The position numbers and the translations under genes are program-made. The notes beneath the pieces are model-generated. The model saw only the letters and a list, made by a program, of their open reading frames with translations. It was not told where the DNA came from and ran no database searches. From assembly GCA_021799755.1 (NCBI GenBank), contig JAJYZU010000013.1, forward strand, positions 1 through 15,525: a stretch of DNA of 15,525 bases, in the 5' to 3' direction. This document shows positions 7,304 through 15,056 of the stretch, one piece after another; the first letter of the stretch is position 1, and each line of letters opens with the position of its first letter. The stretch comes from Thermoplasmata archaeon (lineage in GTDB: Archaea > Thermoplasmatota > Thermoplasmata > Thermoplasmatales > Thermoplasmataceae).

Positions 7304-9652
7304 ATGGTTTCAGGGAATGCAAAAACCGTCGTTGAGGTTGAACCCAGGAAAAATTATGCAGGTTATATTGGTGTTTCAGTTCCTAGAAATTTTGATGGGC
7401 CAGCTAAGACAAGCGGCAGGGCTGAATACATTAATGATTTATCAAAGAAAGGTATGTTATACGCTTGCATACTTAGGAGCCCTATTCCTCATGGTAGAAT
7501 AAAACGTATCGATTACAGCGAACTGCTGAAGAAGGATTACATAAAGGCAGTAATAACCGCTGAAAATACGTCATTTTCAAAAATAGGACCTATCAGGGAT
7601 AACCCCCCATTGAAGTTTGAAAAGGTAAGGTCGCTCCAGGATGAAATCCTTGCAGTTGCTACGACTGATCCTGCAAGGGCAAAAGACGATCTTGAGCGGG
7701 ATGTGGTTGTGGAATACGATGAACTCGAGCCCGTCTTCGATCCGGTTAGTTCCATGGAAAAATCAGCACCTTTAATACATGATGAAACAGGCAGTAATAT
7801 CGCAAAAATAAGCTTCAGCACAAATTCGGGAAACGTAGATGAAGCATTTAAAAAATCATATTATGCACGCGAGGATGAATTTGACATACCGAGAGTTGCA
7901 TTCGCTCCAATGGGAACACTTGCTGCTCTGGCAGAGGTGGATGAGACCGGCACTCTCTTTCTTACATCGAATACACAGCAGCCTTTTCAGCTTAGACGGG
8001 AGCTTGCCGAGTCCCTGAACATAGATCCAGAAAGGGTAAAGATTGTGCAGCCATATATTGGTGGCACCTTTGGGAGAGGGATGGCCCTGCAGCCTTTTGA
8101 GGTTATAACAGCGGAGCTGGCACTCAGGACTGGAAAACCTGTAAAGGCCCAATTCACAAGAAGCGAAGACTTCAAATTCTCACCCACACGGCAACCGGTT
8201 AAAATCAAGATTAAAACTGGAACCAGCAAGGATGGCATCATCCTTGCAAGGGATGTCACTGCAATTGTCGATACTGGTTCATATGTATCTTATGGCGCAT
8301 TTGACGCGAGGGTTATGGCAGCCACAGTGAATGGGCTCTACAGGGTAGAAAATGTAAGGTTCACGGCTTTCGTTACATATACAAATAATCCCTATACCAT
8401 AAACATGAGGGGCGCAGGCAACCCGCAGATGGACTTTGCCCTCGAGTCTCACCTGGATTCGGTTGCATCAGACCTCGGAATAGATCCTGTAGAGTTCAGG
8501 AAAATGAACTCATATGAGGGCCACTATGTCACGCCACAGAATATGATAGTAAATAATGCCAACCAGAAGAAGGCACTTGAGATTGCAGCTGAATTGATTG
8601 GTTGGACAGGAAGGCATGCGATCATCGGAAGGGGACCCTACAGATACGGAATAGGTTTTTCAGGGCTGTTCCATGTCGGCGGAGGAGCAAGGGTTTATCA
8701 CACAGACGGGAGCGGTGCATTCATAACAATCGATGACTTTGGAAACGTGACACTTTACACCGGTATAAGCGAGATAGGGCAGGGATCGATTCAATCACTC
8801 TCACAGATAGTTGCGTCTGAACTGGGTGTTGAACTGGAAAAAGTCTCGGTTGTTTACAAGGGGGATAGTTCAGTCAGGCCATGGGACACCGCAACACATG
8901 CAAGCAGGGGAACATTCTCCTGCGGAAGGGCAGCCCAGATTGCGAGCCGGAAATTGAAGAATGAAATACTGAAAGATGCATCAGAATTCTTTAAGGAGGA
9001 TCTGAACAATCTGGAACTGACCGGAGGCAACATATTTTCAAAGGCTGATCCACAGAAGAAAATAGAACTTTCAAAATTCATCAGGAGGATGCATTTCCGG
9101 AATGACGGGAAAACATACGTCAGCGATTATTACTTTGACCCTGCAACGGAAATGGCCGATGAATCAAACAGAGGGAATATATCGTCATCCTATGTCACAG
9201 GTGCTACTGCAGCCCTCGTCGAGGTCGATGTGGAGACCGGGAAAGTGAGGCCATTAAAGATAGTGTGTGTTAACGATTGCGGCAAAATAATAAACCCGAG
9301 AGCAGCTAAGGGTCAGATAATAGGTGGAATTGCGCAGGCGGTGGGACATACACTCTACGAGGAACTCATCGTTCAGGATGGCAGGGTTGAGAACCCAGGA
9401 TTCCTTGATTATGAAGTACCGGGTGTGTCAGAGATCCCGGAAATAATTGTTGAATTTATAGAAACTGAAAGTGAGGAGGGTCCATTCGGTGCGAAGGGAG
9501 TTGCGGAGATGGGAATAATCGGGACGCCAGCAGCTATAAATAACGCTGTTTTTGATGCAACAGGAATCAGATTAAAGCGAATTCCACTGCAACCCGAGGA
9601 ACTTGTAAGGGAATTTGAGAAGGTATCCGGGGGAGAGCATCTCATAAATTAG
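7304..9652 (+). CDS. Second molybdenum hydroxylase large subunit, orphan copy without FeS/FAD partners
   Basis: This 782-residue protein is another Mo-binding large subunit of the xanthine oxidase family, clearly divergent from the operon copy at 1455-3875. The a/b-hammerhead domain spans about 30-150. Cofactor-binding segments are GGTFGRG (253-259; the operon copy has GGAFGGK), the substrate loop NMRGAGNPQ (367-375), SEIGQGS (489-495), VNDCGKIINP (656-665) and AKGVAEMG (730-737) with the catalytic Glu735. The loop resembles the xanthine dehydrogenase-type RGFG context more than CO dehydrogenase. No FeS or FAD subunit gene adjoins it; it is followed after 13 nt by an acyl-CoA dehydrogenase. 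It may borrow the FeS and FAD subunits encoded at 3876-5233, have partners elsewhere, or use another electron path. The ATG lacks a ribosome site and has a TATA-like box at leaderless distance. Family is near certain, substrate unknown. Confidence 0.92.
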   Translation: MVSGNAKTVVEVEPRKNYAGYIGVSVPRNFDGPAKTSGRAEYINDLSKKGMLYACILRSPIPHGRIKRIDYSELLKKDYIKAVITAENTSFSKIGPIRDNPPLKFEKVRSLQDEILAVATTDPARAKDDLERDVVVEYDELEPVFDPVSSMEKSAPLIHDETGSNIAKISFSTNSGNVDEAFKKSYYAREDEFDIPRVAFAPMGTLAALAEVDETGTLFLTSNTQQPFQLRRELAESLNIDPERVKIVQPYIGGTFGRGMALQPFEVITAELALRTGKPVKAQFTRSEDFKFSPTRQPVKIKIKTGTSKDGIILARDVTAIVDTGSYVSYGAFDARVMAATVNGLYRVENVRFTAFVTYTNNPYTINMRGAGNPQMDFALESHLDSVASDLGIDPVEFRKMNSYEGHYVTPQNMIVNNANQKKALEIAAELIGWTGRHAIIGRGPYRYGIGFSGLFHVGGGARVYHTDGSGAFITIDDFGNVTLYTGISEIGQGSIQSLSQIVASELGVELEKVSVVYKGDSSVRPWDTATHASRGTFSCGRAAQIASRKLKNEILKDASEFFKEDLNNLELTGGNIFSKADPQKKIELSKFIRRMHFRNDGKTYVSDYYFDPATEMADESNRGNISSSYVTGATAALVEVDVETGKVRPLKIVCVNDCGKIINPRAAKGQIIGGIAQAVGHTLYEELIVQDGRVENPGFLDYEVPGVSEIPEIIVEFIETESEEGPFGAKGVAEMGIIGTPAAINNAVFDATGIRLKRIPLQPEELVREFEKVSGGEHLIN

Positions 9653-9665
9653 ATTGGTGTTGAAA

Positions 9666-10805
9666 ATGGATTCAATCATGGATTATCTTAACAGGGGAAC
9701 TGAAAAATATACGACCAAATACTGGGTGGAGAAGGATAAATCAGCTGAATTCCCGTCTGAATTCCTAGCATCCATTTCTGAGCTGGGCCTGACATCCGTT
9801 TTGCTGCCAGAGGAGTTCGGGGGGCCAGGAATGTCTATTTCAGATTACGTTAAACTGGTCAGGCAGGTATCAGGTTTGCACGGTGTTGCTGGCGGGGACC
9901 TCCTTATGGCTCACAATACGTTTGGAATTTTCCCGCTGGTTTCCATTGGTTCGCGGGAGCAGAAGGAGGAATACTTGCCAAAACTCGGAAGTAATAAGAT
10001 AATTCCATCAATTGCGATAACTGAACCAAATGCAGGTTCGGATACACTTAACATAAGCACAAGGGCAGTTAAATCCAATGGAGAGTATATCCTGTCCGGC
10101 AGGAAAATCTGGATAACTATGGCCCATCTCTCAAACCTTATGCTTGTTCTTGCCCGTACTTCCAACGAGCACACCAGAACGACGAAGGGTCTTTCACTGT
10201 TTCTAGTTGATCCCAAAAAGCAGAAAAACATCAGGATATCAAGAATAGATGACATAGCTCTCAGGTGCCTCGGTTCATGTGAGGTCTTCTTTGACGACGT
10301 CGAACTGCCGGAAAACTCCCTTCTCGGCAACGAGGGGGAGGGATGGAAGGCATTAACACCCGTGCTCAATCTGGAAAGGCTATCCACTGCGTCAATGGCT
10401 ATAGGTGCATCGGATCTGATTATGCGGGAGACGATAGACTACGCAGTTAAGAGAAAGCTTTTCGGAAAATCACTTGGATCAAACCAGGCAGTTCAGTTCC
10501 CGCTCGCCCAGGGTAAGATAGCAAGTGAAGCAAGCTGGAGGCTGATTCGCGATGGGGCAGCCAAGCATGACAGGGGTGAGGACTACGTTCTCGAGGCCAA
10601 TGCAGGTGCATACCTTGCAGCAAATTCAGCATTCCAGATAGCTGATCATGCCATGCAGGTATTCGGCGGCATGGCTTTCGCAGTGGACATGGGCATCGAG
10701 ATGCACTGGAGAAATCTTCGCCTTTTCCGCGTCGGTCCAGTATCAGAGCAGATGGCTCTTTCACTCATATCCAGGCATATTCTTGGAATGCCCCCCTCAT
10801 TCTGA
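9666..10805 (+). CDS. Acyl-CoA dehydrogenase 1
   Basis: This 379-residue FAD enzyme is predicted to form the alpha,beta double bond of an acyl-CoA thioester and pass electrons to ETF or a similar acceptor. Visible are the N-terminal helical domain, the flavin-contact motif ITEPNAGSD (118-126), a beta-domain with GRKIWITMAHLSNL, and the C-terminal domain with QVFGGMAF (331-338). The classical YEGT catalytic-base segment of medium- and short-chain enzymes is replaced by VGPVSEQ (356-362); instead helix G carries LNLERL with Glu237, the position used as base in isovaleryl-CoA and long-chain enzymes. The ATG at 9666 is chosen because GGTG lies 6 nt upstream; an in-frame TTG at 9654 would precede that site. 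It sits 13 nt after the orphan Mo subunit, so both are probably one transcript. Specificity is unknown. Confidence 0.92.
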   Translation: MDSIMDYLNRGTEKYTTKYWVEKDKSAEFPSEFLASISELGLTSVLLPEEFGGPGMSISDYVKLVRQVSGLHGVAGGDLLMAHNTFGIFPLVSIGSREQKEEYLPKLGSNKIIPSIAITEPNAGSDTLNISTRAVKSNGEYILSGRKIWITMAHLSNLMLVLARTSNEHTRTTKGLSLFLVDPKKQKNIRISRIDDIALRCLGSCEVFFDDVELPENSLLGNEGEGWKALTPVLNLERLSTASMAIGASDLIMRETIDYAVKRKLFGKSLGSNQAVQFPLAQGKIASEASWRLIRDGAAKHDRGEDYVLEANAGAYLAANSAFQIADHAMQVFGGMAFAVDMGIEMHWRNLRLFRVGPVSEQMALSLISRHILGMPPSF

Positions 10806-10860
10806 ATGCGTGTTGCTTCCGGAATCAAGAATTTGCACTATTATGCAGATATAAATATTA

Positions 10861-10875
10861 CTTTAAGGGAAAAAA
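10861..10875 (-). terminator. Candidate short T-tract after the OCD-family gene
   Basis: The minus strand reads TTTTTCCCTTAAAG just after the TGA of the OCD-family gene. It falls in the 70-nt gap between convergent genes, where transcription from both sides must stop. No clear terminator for the plus-strand side was seen. Confidence 0.3.
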
Positions 10876-11844
10876 TCAGTTATGGACATTCTCATACAGT
10901 CCCAGTTTTTCGGCCTTTTCGTGCAAGTACAAGGCAGCTATGAGATCAAGTTCAGCATACCCTACAGACTTGAATATGTGGATATCTCCCCCATTTCTTT
11001 CTGTAAATTTCAATCCCTGTATAATTTCCCGGAATTCATTTACATCTCTTTCATTAATAATTTTCTTTTTGACCGCACTGGCCATATCACCGGAATCTTT
11101 CAGGACATGCGACCTGAGATCTGCAGTCAATGTCTTAGCCCGTTTTATAGATTCCTCGTCCAGTTCCTTCCGGTCTGGGAGCGTTCCAATGCTTACGATA
11201 ACGGCCCCTTTTTTAACGTTTTTCCCTGAAATAACCGGATTGGACGAATTTGTTGCTAGAACCAGAACATCCGACTTCGTGATAACAGCATCAGCACTTT
11301 CTGCAGTATCTGCCGTTCGGCATTCACCCGAGAGCTTCCTTGAAAGCTCCTGTCTGTGGGCTGGGTTCGGGCTATATATAGTAACACTCTCAAATTTTTC
11401 AGTCTTCAGGATTGACAGAGCGATGAAATATGCTTCATTTCCGGACCCGATGATTCCAAGGACTCCGCCATCTGAATGATGCATCATTTTAACATACAGG
11501 GCTGCCTGAACACCCGTCCTCAGTCCAGTAACGAAATTTGAATCCATTAGTGACATGATTTCTCCAGTCGAGGCCTTTGCGAGCATCGTGATACCGGTAA
11601 CTTTGTCCCTTGAAATGGACGGGTTCTTCTGGTATTCAGAAACAAGCTTCACAAGAAAGGCGTCTCTGGAGCGATCGAGAATTGACATGTTCAGCCAGAC
11701 TGCTGAAATATCTGGAAGGCTGAAAAATTCTCTTGTAGGATTGAGGCCATCGTTCTGCTTTATCAGCTCCCTTTCAAGGTATAATGAGAACTCAACGAAA
11801 TCAGTGCATTTCATTGCATTCTCAGCATTGATGAATTTTATCAT
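10876..11844 (-). CDS. Ornithine cyclodeaminase / mu-crystallin family NAD(P)-dependent protein
   Basis: This 322-residue protein belongs to the ornithine cyclodeaminase/mu-crystallin family, whose members include ornithine cyclodeaminase, archaeal alanine dehydrogenase and cyclic ketimine reductases. The substrate half includes Lys66 in FLVKLVSEYQKN and the conserved LRT (108-110) in DSNFVTGLRTGVQAALY. The central Rossmann fold starts with GIIGSGNEAYFIA (130-142). The C-terminal part has ADLRSHVLKDSGDM (241-254) and IFKSVGYAELDLIAALY (290-306), a strong family signature. It is the last gene of an operon with an enoyl-CoA hydratase-like gene and an acyl-CoA dehydrogenase, only 3 nt after the latter; GAGGG lies about 9 nt before the ATG. 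That context suggests reduction or oxidation of an imine or amino acid linked to the CoA pathway rather than ornithine use, but this is inference. Confidence 0.87.
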   Translation of the reverse strand: MIKFINAENAMKCTDFVEFSLYLERELIKQNDGLNPTREFFSLPDISAVWLNMSILDRSRDAFLVKLVSEYQKNPSISRDKVTGITMLAKASTGEIMSLMDSNFVTGLRTGVQAALYVKMMHHSDGGVLGIIGSGNEAYFIALSILKTEKFESVTIYSPNPAHRQELSRKLSGECRTADTAESADAVITKSDVLVLATNSSNPVISGKNVKKGAVIVSIGTLPDRKELDEESIKRAKTLTADLRSHVLKDSGDMASAVKKKIINERDVNEFREIIQGLKFTERNGGDIHIFKSVGYAELDLIAALYLHEKAEKLGLYENVHN

Positions 11845-11847
11845 GCA

Positions 11848-12972
11848 TTATTCCCTCATTCCAAGCGTTTTCTCTGCGATATTTGAAAGTGCGATCTGCT
11901 CTGAAATGGGACCAATCCGGTAGTACCTTATGTCTCTGAAGAGTTTCTCCACCGTACTGGAAACATACCCTGATGCGCCAAGGGTCTGAAGCGAGCAATC
12001 AATTGCATCATACGCGGACTTAATCGATGTATAATAAGCAGTCCATGGGGCATCCCTGTTAGCCTTAATGAGACCATCATCCCAGATCTTTGATACGCTT
12101 CTGACGTGCGATTTAGCAGCCTGCAGGAAAGAATACGATTCTGCAATTGGAAACTGAATCCCCTGGTGTGATGATATAACCTTGCCAAAAACCTTTCTTT
12201 CTTTAGCATACTGCACTGCTATACCCAGTGCCATTTCACCCATTCCGATGAACATGGCTGCGAGCAAAATACGATCAAGTACAAAGGTGTTGGAGAGCAT
12301 CTTCCATGCTTCATCCAGCTCGCCAAGTATCATGTTCCCTGGTACATTAACAGCATTAACCTGCAAGGAATAGATTGGAAGAAAGTCAAGTCCCATTTTC
12401 TCTAAATTCATGAAGTCAGAGGGCTCATACTGTTCCTTTTTGGTAACAAAAGTTGTCAAACCTGAACTCTGTTTTTCCTGATGATGTGATGTCCTTGCAA
12501 CCACCATGAGAAGATCTGCGTTCCTTGCGTTCGTAACATAATGCTTCTTTCCGGCGATTATGAAATTGCCACCTTCTCTGGAAGCTTTTGTCTTGATGCT
12601 GAATGCATCAGACCCGGATTCCAGTTCCGTGAGCGCAAGGTTGATCCTAATTCTTCCAGAAATAAGGTCAGGTAGAAATGCCCTGAGTTTCTCGTTTCCG
12701 AAATCACTGAACATCTTCGCTGACAGGTTCTGCGCTATGAAGAGGTATGCAAAAGTCCCGAATTGCTTGCTGAATTCCAGAACAAGTTCAACAAAATCCG
12801 AAAGCTCAATGCCATCCCCTCCGTTTTCTTTCGAAACGAGGAGACCAAAGAGTTTTTGTCTGCCCAGTGAATTCCACAGGTCATCAGGGAATTGCTTTTT
12901 ATTGCAGACAGAATCAAAATATTCTTTTCCAAGATTATCGGCAATTTCGCTGAGTTGCTGCAAATTTTTCAT
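11848..12972 (-). CDS. Acyl-CoA dehydrogenase 2
   Basis: This 374-residue protein is a second acyl-CoA dehydrogenase, paralogous to the one at 9666-10805. It has the flavin motif as ALTELESGSD (113-122), a shifted form of the usual ITEPxAGSD, then GKKHYVTNARNADL in the beta-domain and QTLGASGY (329-336) in the C-terminal domain. The catalytic-loop region reads IGPISEQ (353-359), like its paralogue. At the helix-G base position it has VLDRI with Asp233 instead of Glu. Reduced activity, a different chain specificity, or a partner role in a mixed oligomer are possible. The ATG at 12972 is chosen because GGAG lies 7 nt upstream; an in-frame ATG at 12990 would precede that site. It lies 30 nt after the enoyl-CoA hydratase-like gene and 3 nt before the OCD-family gene. 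Confidence 0.9.
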   Translation of the reverse strand: MKNLQQLSEIADNLGKEYFDSVCNKKQFPDDLWNSLGRQKLFGLLVSKENGGDGIELSDFVELVLEFSKQFGTFAYLFIAQNLSAKMFSDFGNEKLRAFLPDLISGRIRINLALTELESGSDAFSIKTKASREGGNFIIAGKKHYVTNARNADLLMVVARTSHHQEKQSSGLTTFVTKKEQYEPSDFMNLEKMGLDFLPIYSLQVNAVNVPGNMILGELDEAWKMLSNTFVLDRILLAAMFIGMGEMALGIAVQYAKERKVFGKVISSHQGIQFPIAESYSFLQAAKSHVRSVSKIWDDGLIKANRDAPWTAYYTSIKSAYDAIDCSLQTLGASGYVSSTVEKLFRDIRYYRIGPISEQIALSNIAEKTLGMRE

Positions 12973-13002
12973 AAAAAATCTCCGGATCATTAACTCGACG
13001 GA

Positions 13003-13773
13003 TCACTTCCCTTTGTAGGAAGCCTTCCTCTTCTGGAGAAATGCCTGGACACCTTCTTTCAGGTCTTCGGTATAGAAAAGAGAGGAATTTTCCTTAAGCT
13101 GATATTCCATAGCCTCATCTGTTCCAAGATGCGGGCCGTTGTTTATAACAGCCTTGATGGCGCCCATTGCGAGAGGAGCTTTCTCTGCCAGTGTTTTTGC
13201 AATTTCGGAAGCCTTTGTTAGCAACTCTTCAGGTTGTGTTACATAGTTGACAAGCCCAAGCGAAAGTGCTGTATCTGCAGTCATCCACTCACCAAGAAGT
13301 GCAATTTCCTTAGCTTTCAATTTACTTATGTTTCTAGGCAGTCTGACCAGTATTCCTGCACCCGGACTGATTGCAACATTCACTTCAGGTAACCCAAATT
13401 TAGCCTTGTTTGATGTTACAACAAGATCAACTGCCTGTATTGTCTCAAGGTTACAAAAACCATTTACCGCAGCAATGATTGGTTTCCTGAGATGCTCCAT
13501 CTGCCTGAACAGATCTATCACCTTCCTGTTGAATTTCTCAATGCCTGCTGCATCATACTTGAGGAATTCGTCAAGATCTCCGCCAACTGAAAAGCCCTTT
13601 CCTTTCCCGGTTATTATCAGAACTCTTATGTTCGAATCCATTGCAGATTCAGATAATAGATAAGTGAGTTCGTCAACAAGACCCTCATTCCACGAATTCA
13701 GTTTATCCGGCCTGTTAAAGGTAACTGTAAGGACCCTGCCTTCCTGTGCTGTTTCTATGTATTTAAATTCCAT
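13003..13773 (-). CDS. Enoyl-CoA hydratase/isomerase (crotonase) family protein with an atypical oxyanion loop
   Basis: This 256-residue protein has the crotonase fold used for hydration, isomerisation or hydrolysis of CoA thioesters. The first oxyanion-hole segment is GFSVGGDLDEF (60-70), close to the usual F-S-A-G-A-D. The second, normally N-G-x-A-x-G-G-G-x-E, is shortened by three residues to NGFCNLE (104-110), removing the glycine triplet while keeping the first catalytic glutamate position as Glu110. The second glutamate is present as Glu130 in FGLPEVNVAISPGAG (126-140). The C-terminal helices are complete and length is typical. It begins the operon with acyl-CoA dehydrogenase 2 and the OCD-family gene. 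No ribosome site precedes the ATG, and a TATA-like box lies 21-30 nt upstream, suggesting a leaderless mRNA. The reaction might not be simple hydration because the second oxyanion donor is altered. Confidence 0.9.
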   Translation of the reverse strand: MEFKYIETAQEGRVLTVTFNRPDKLNSWNEGLVDELTYLLSESAMDSNIRVLIITGKGKGFSVGGDLDEFLKYDAAGIEKFNRKVIDLFRQMEHLRKPIIAAVNGFCNLETIQAVDLVVTSNKAKFGLPEVNVAISPGAGILVRLPRNISKLKAKEIALLGEWMTADTALSLGLVNYVTQPEELLTKASEIAKTLAEKAPLAMGAIKAVINNGPHLGTDEAMEYQLKENSSLFYTEDLKEGVQAFLQKRKASYKGK

Positions 13774-13793
13774 AATTAGTTATAGCGGCGGAA

Positions 13794-13803
13794 TTTATAA
13801 AAT
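13794..13803 (-). promoter_or_regulatory. Candidate TATA box of the crotonase / acyl-CoA dehydrogenase / OCD operon
   Basis: The minus strand reads ATTTTATAAA, 21-30 nt before the ATG at 13773, consistent with a leaderless start. It lies in the 123-nt gap after the alcohol dehydrogenase gene. That gap has no evident T-tract terminator, so some read-through from the dehydrogenase is possible. Confidence 0.5.
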
Positions 13804-13896
13804 GTTAGGTAATATTGGGTTTCTGTTATTAGTTAAAATGTGATACTTAAATCTAATTATTATCGTTCATTCATACTAATTTGAAAGTACACTGCA

Positions 13897-14931
13897 TCAG
13901 AAGACAACAACCCCCCTGCCGTCAATTAACCCGCTTTTGAGTTTTTCCAGTGCATCGTTTATCTCTTCTATCCTGAATCGCTCAACGTTTAACCTGATTT
14001 TTCCCTTTTCATACAGTTTGACTATGTCATCTAGATCATTGTAGCTTCCAACAAGGTTGCCCATGACAGATATTTCAGATCCAACGAGTTTAACAGTTGG
14101 AACATTCAATGCACCTCCATACCCTATTATTGAATATATGCCACCTCTCCTTAATCCCTTAATCGAGGATTGTGGAGTTTCAAAATCTCCAACAAAGTCA
14201 AAAATTACATCTGCCCCGATGTTTTCTGTTAGTCTTAACAGTTCACCAGAAAAATCTCTTCCTGCAGAATGTATTGTTTCCGTGACGCCAAGGCGCTCTG
14301 CATTTCGAATTTTCCTCTCGTCAGCGTCAACAGCTATAATATTACATTCAGTCAGGCATTTTAATACCTGGACGGCGATCTGCCCAAGTCCTCCAGCACC
14401 GATCACTGCAATATTCCCTTCAGGTGGTATCGTATGCATAACCTTGTTCAGTGCATGGTAAACAGTCACTCCCGCATCTGCAAGCGGGGCAGCTCCTACC
14501 AGATCAGTTGATTGCTTCAGTTTTACAAGGCTCCTGCTTCCAGTTCTGATATATTCTGCGAACCCCCCATCGCTGCCATCCAGTCCCGGAGAAAAACCGT
14601 TATCGCAAAGCATGTCCATTCCGGATCTGCATGCCCTGCAAAACCCACAGGAGTTCTGGGGATGGAGTATTACTGGATCGCCTTCCTTTATGCCCTGGAC
14701 ATCACCATTTATCTCTTCCACAAAACCTACGTTTTCATGACCGAGAGTATACGGGAGGGATGGAAAATTCATGCTCTCTTTCATCAGACCATCAATTATG
14801 TGGATATCTGTTCTGCACACCCCGGCGGCTGCTGTGCGGATAATAACATCACCTGAATTAATTGAGGATGGAACATCTATATCCGATACCTGTAATTTCT
14901 CACCGTAGTTGAAAAGTCTAGCAGCCTTCAT
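13897..14931 (-). CDS. Zinc-dependent alcohol dehydrogenase (medium-chain dehydrogenase/reductase)
   Basis: This 344-residue enzyme oxidises an alcohol or reduces an aldehyde/ketone with NAD(P). Catalytic zinc ligands are Cys39 in GVCRTDIH and His65 in GHENVGFVEE, with Asp152 in PLADAGVTVYHA taking the place of the third cysteine; Asp at this site occurs in some bacterial and archaeal secondary alcohol dehydrogenases. The structural zinc lobe has Cys95, Cys98, Cys101 and Cys109. The Rossmann motif is GAGGLGQ (178-184), and Asp202 at the end of the second strand favours NAD+ over NADP+. Length is typical and the chain is complete. GAGGT lies 7 nt upstream of the ATG, and a TATA box further upstream gives a short leader. 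It is transcribed away from the gluconate dehydrogenase-like gene. The physiological substrate is unknown; a hydroxylated pathway intermediate is possible. Confidence 0.93.
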   Translation of the reverse strand: MKAARLFNYGEKLQVSDIDVPSSINSGDVIIRTAAAGVCRTDIHIIDGLMKESMNFPSLPYTLGHENVGFVEEINGDVQGIKEGDPVILHPQNSCGFCRACRSGMDMLCDNGFSPGLDGSDGGFAEYIRTGSRSLVKLKQSTDLVGAAPLADAGVTVYHALNKVMHTIPPEGNIAVIGAGGLGQIAVQVLKCLTECNIIAVDADERKIRNAERLGVTETIHSAGRDFSGELLRLTENIGADVIFDFVGDFETPQSSIKGLRRGGIYSIIGYGGALNVPTVKLVGSEISVMGNLVGSYNDLDDIVKLYEKGKIRLNVERFRIEEINDALEKLKSGLIDGRGVVVF

Positions 14932-14960
14932 ATAATCTACCTCATCGAAATCAGGTTAGA

Positions 14961-14973
14961 CTTATATAAAATA
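14961..14973 (-). promoter_or_regulatory. Candidate TATA box of the alcohol dehydrogenase gene
   Basis: The minus strand reads TATTTTATATAAG, about 30-42 nt before the ATG at 14931, leaving a leader of roughly 10 nt that includes the GAGGT ribosome site. It is one of the better promoter matches in the window. Confidence 0.5.
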
Positions 14974-15004
14974 TTCGCGCAGATGGAAGGAAATGACCCA
15001 AAGG

Positions 15005-15016
15005 TTTTATTAAAAA
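15005..15016 (+). promoter_or_regulatory. Candidate TATA box of the gluconate dehydrogenase subunit-3-like gene
   Basis: TTTTATTAAAAA ends 40 nt before the ATG at 15057. Transcription would begin near 15040, and GGTG at 15047-15050 then acts as ribosome site 6 nt before the ATG. It is back to back with the alcohol dehydrogenase promoter. Confidence 0.4.
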
Positions 15017-15056
15017 GCACTATCCCCAGTTACCCTATTTAAGTCTGGTGAATATT

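Noticed and set aside
9654..9665. TTG start of acyl-CoA dehydrogenase 1
   Set aside because: The ATG at 9666 has GGTG at good spacing, and the TTG lies before that site.
9911..10387. 158-codon minus-strand frame opposite acyl-CoA dehydrogenase 1
   Set aside because: Serine/arginine-rich composition typical of an antisense shadow, with no domain or promoter.
10940..11479. 179-codon plus-strand frame opposite the OCD-family gene
   Set aside because: The opposite strand encodes a full-length family protein with clear motifs; this frame has none.
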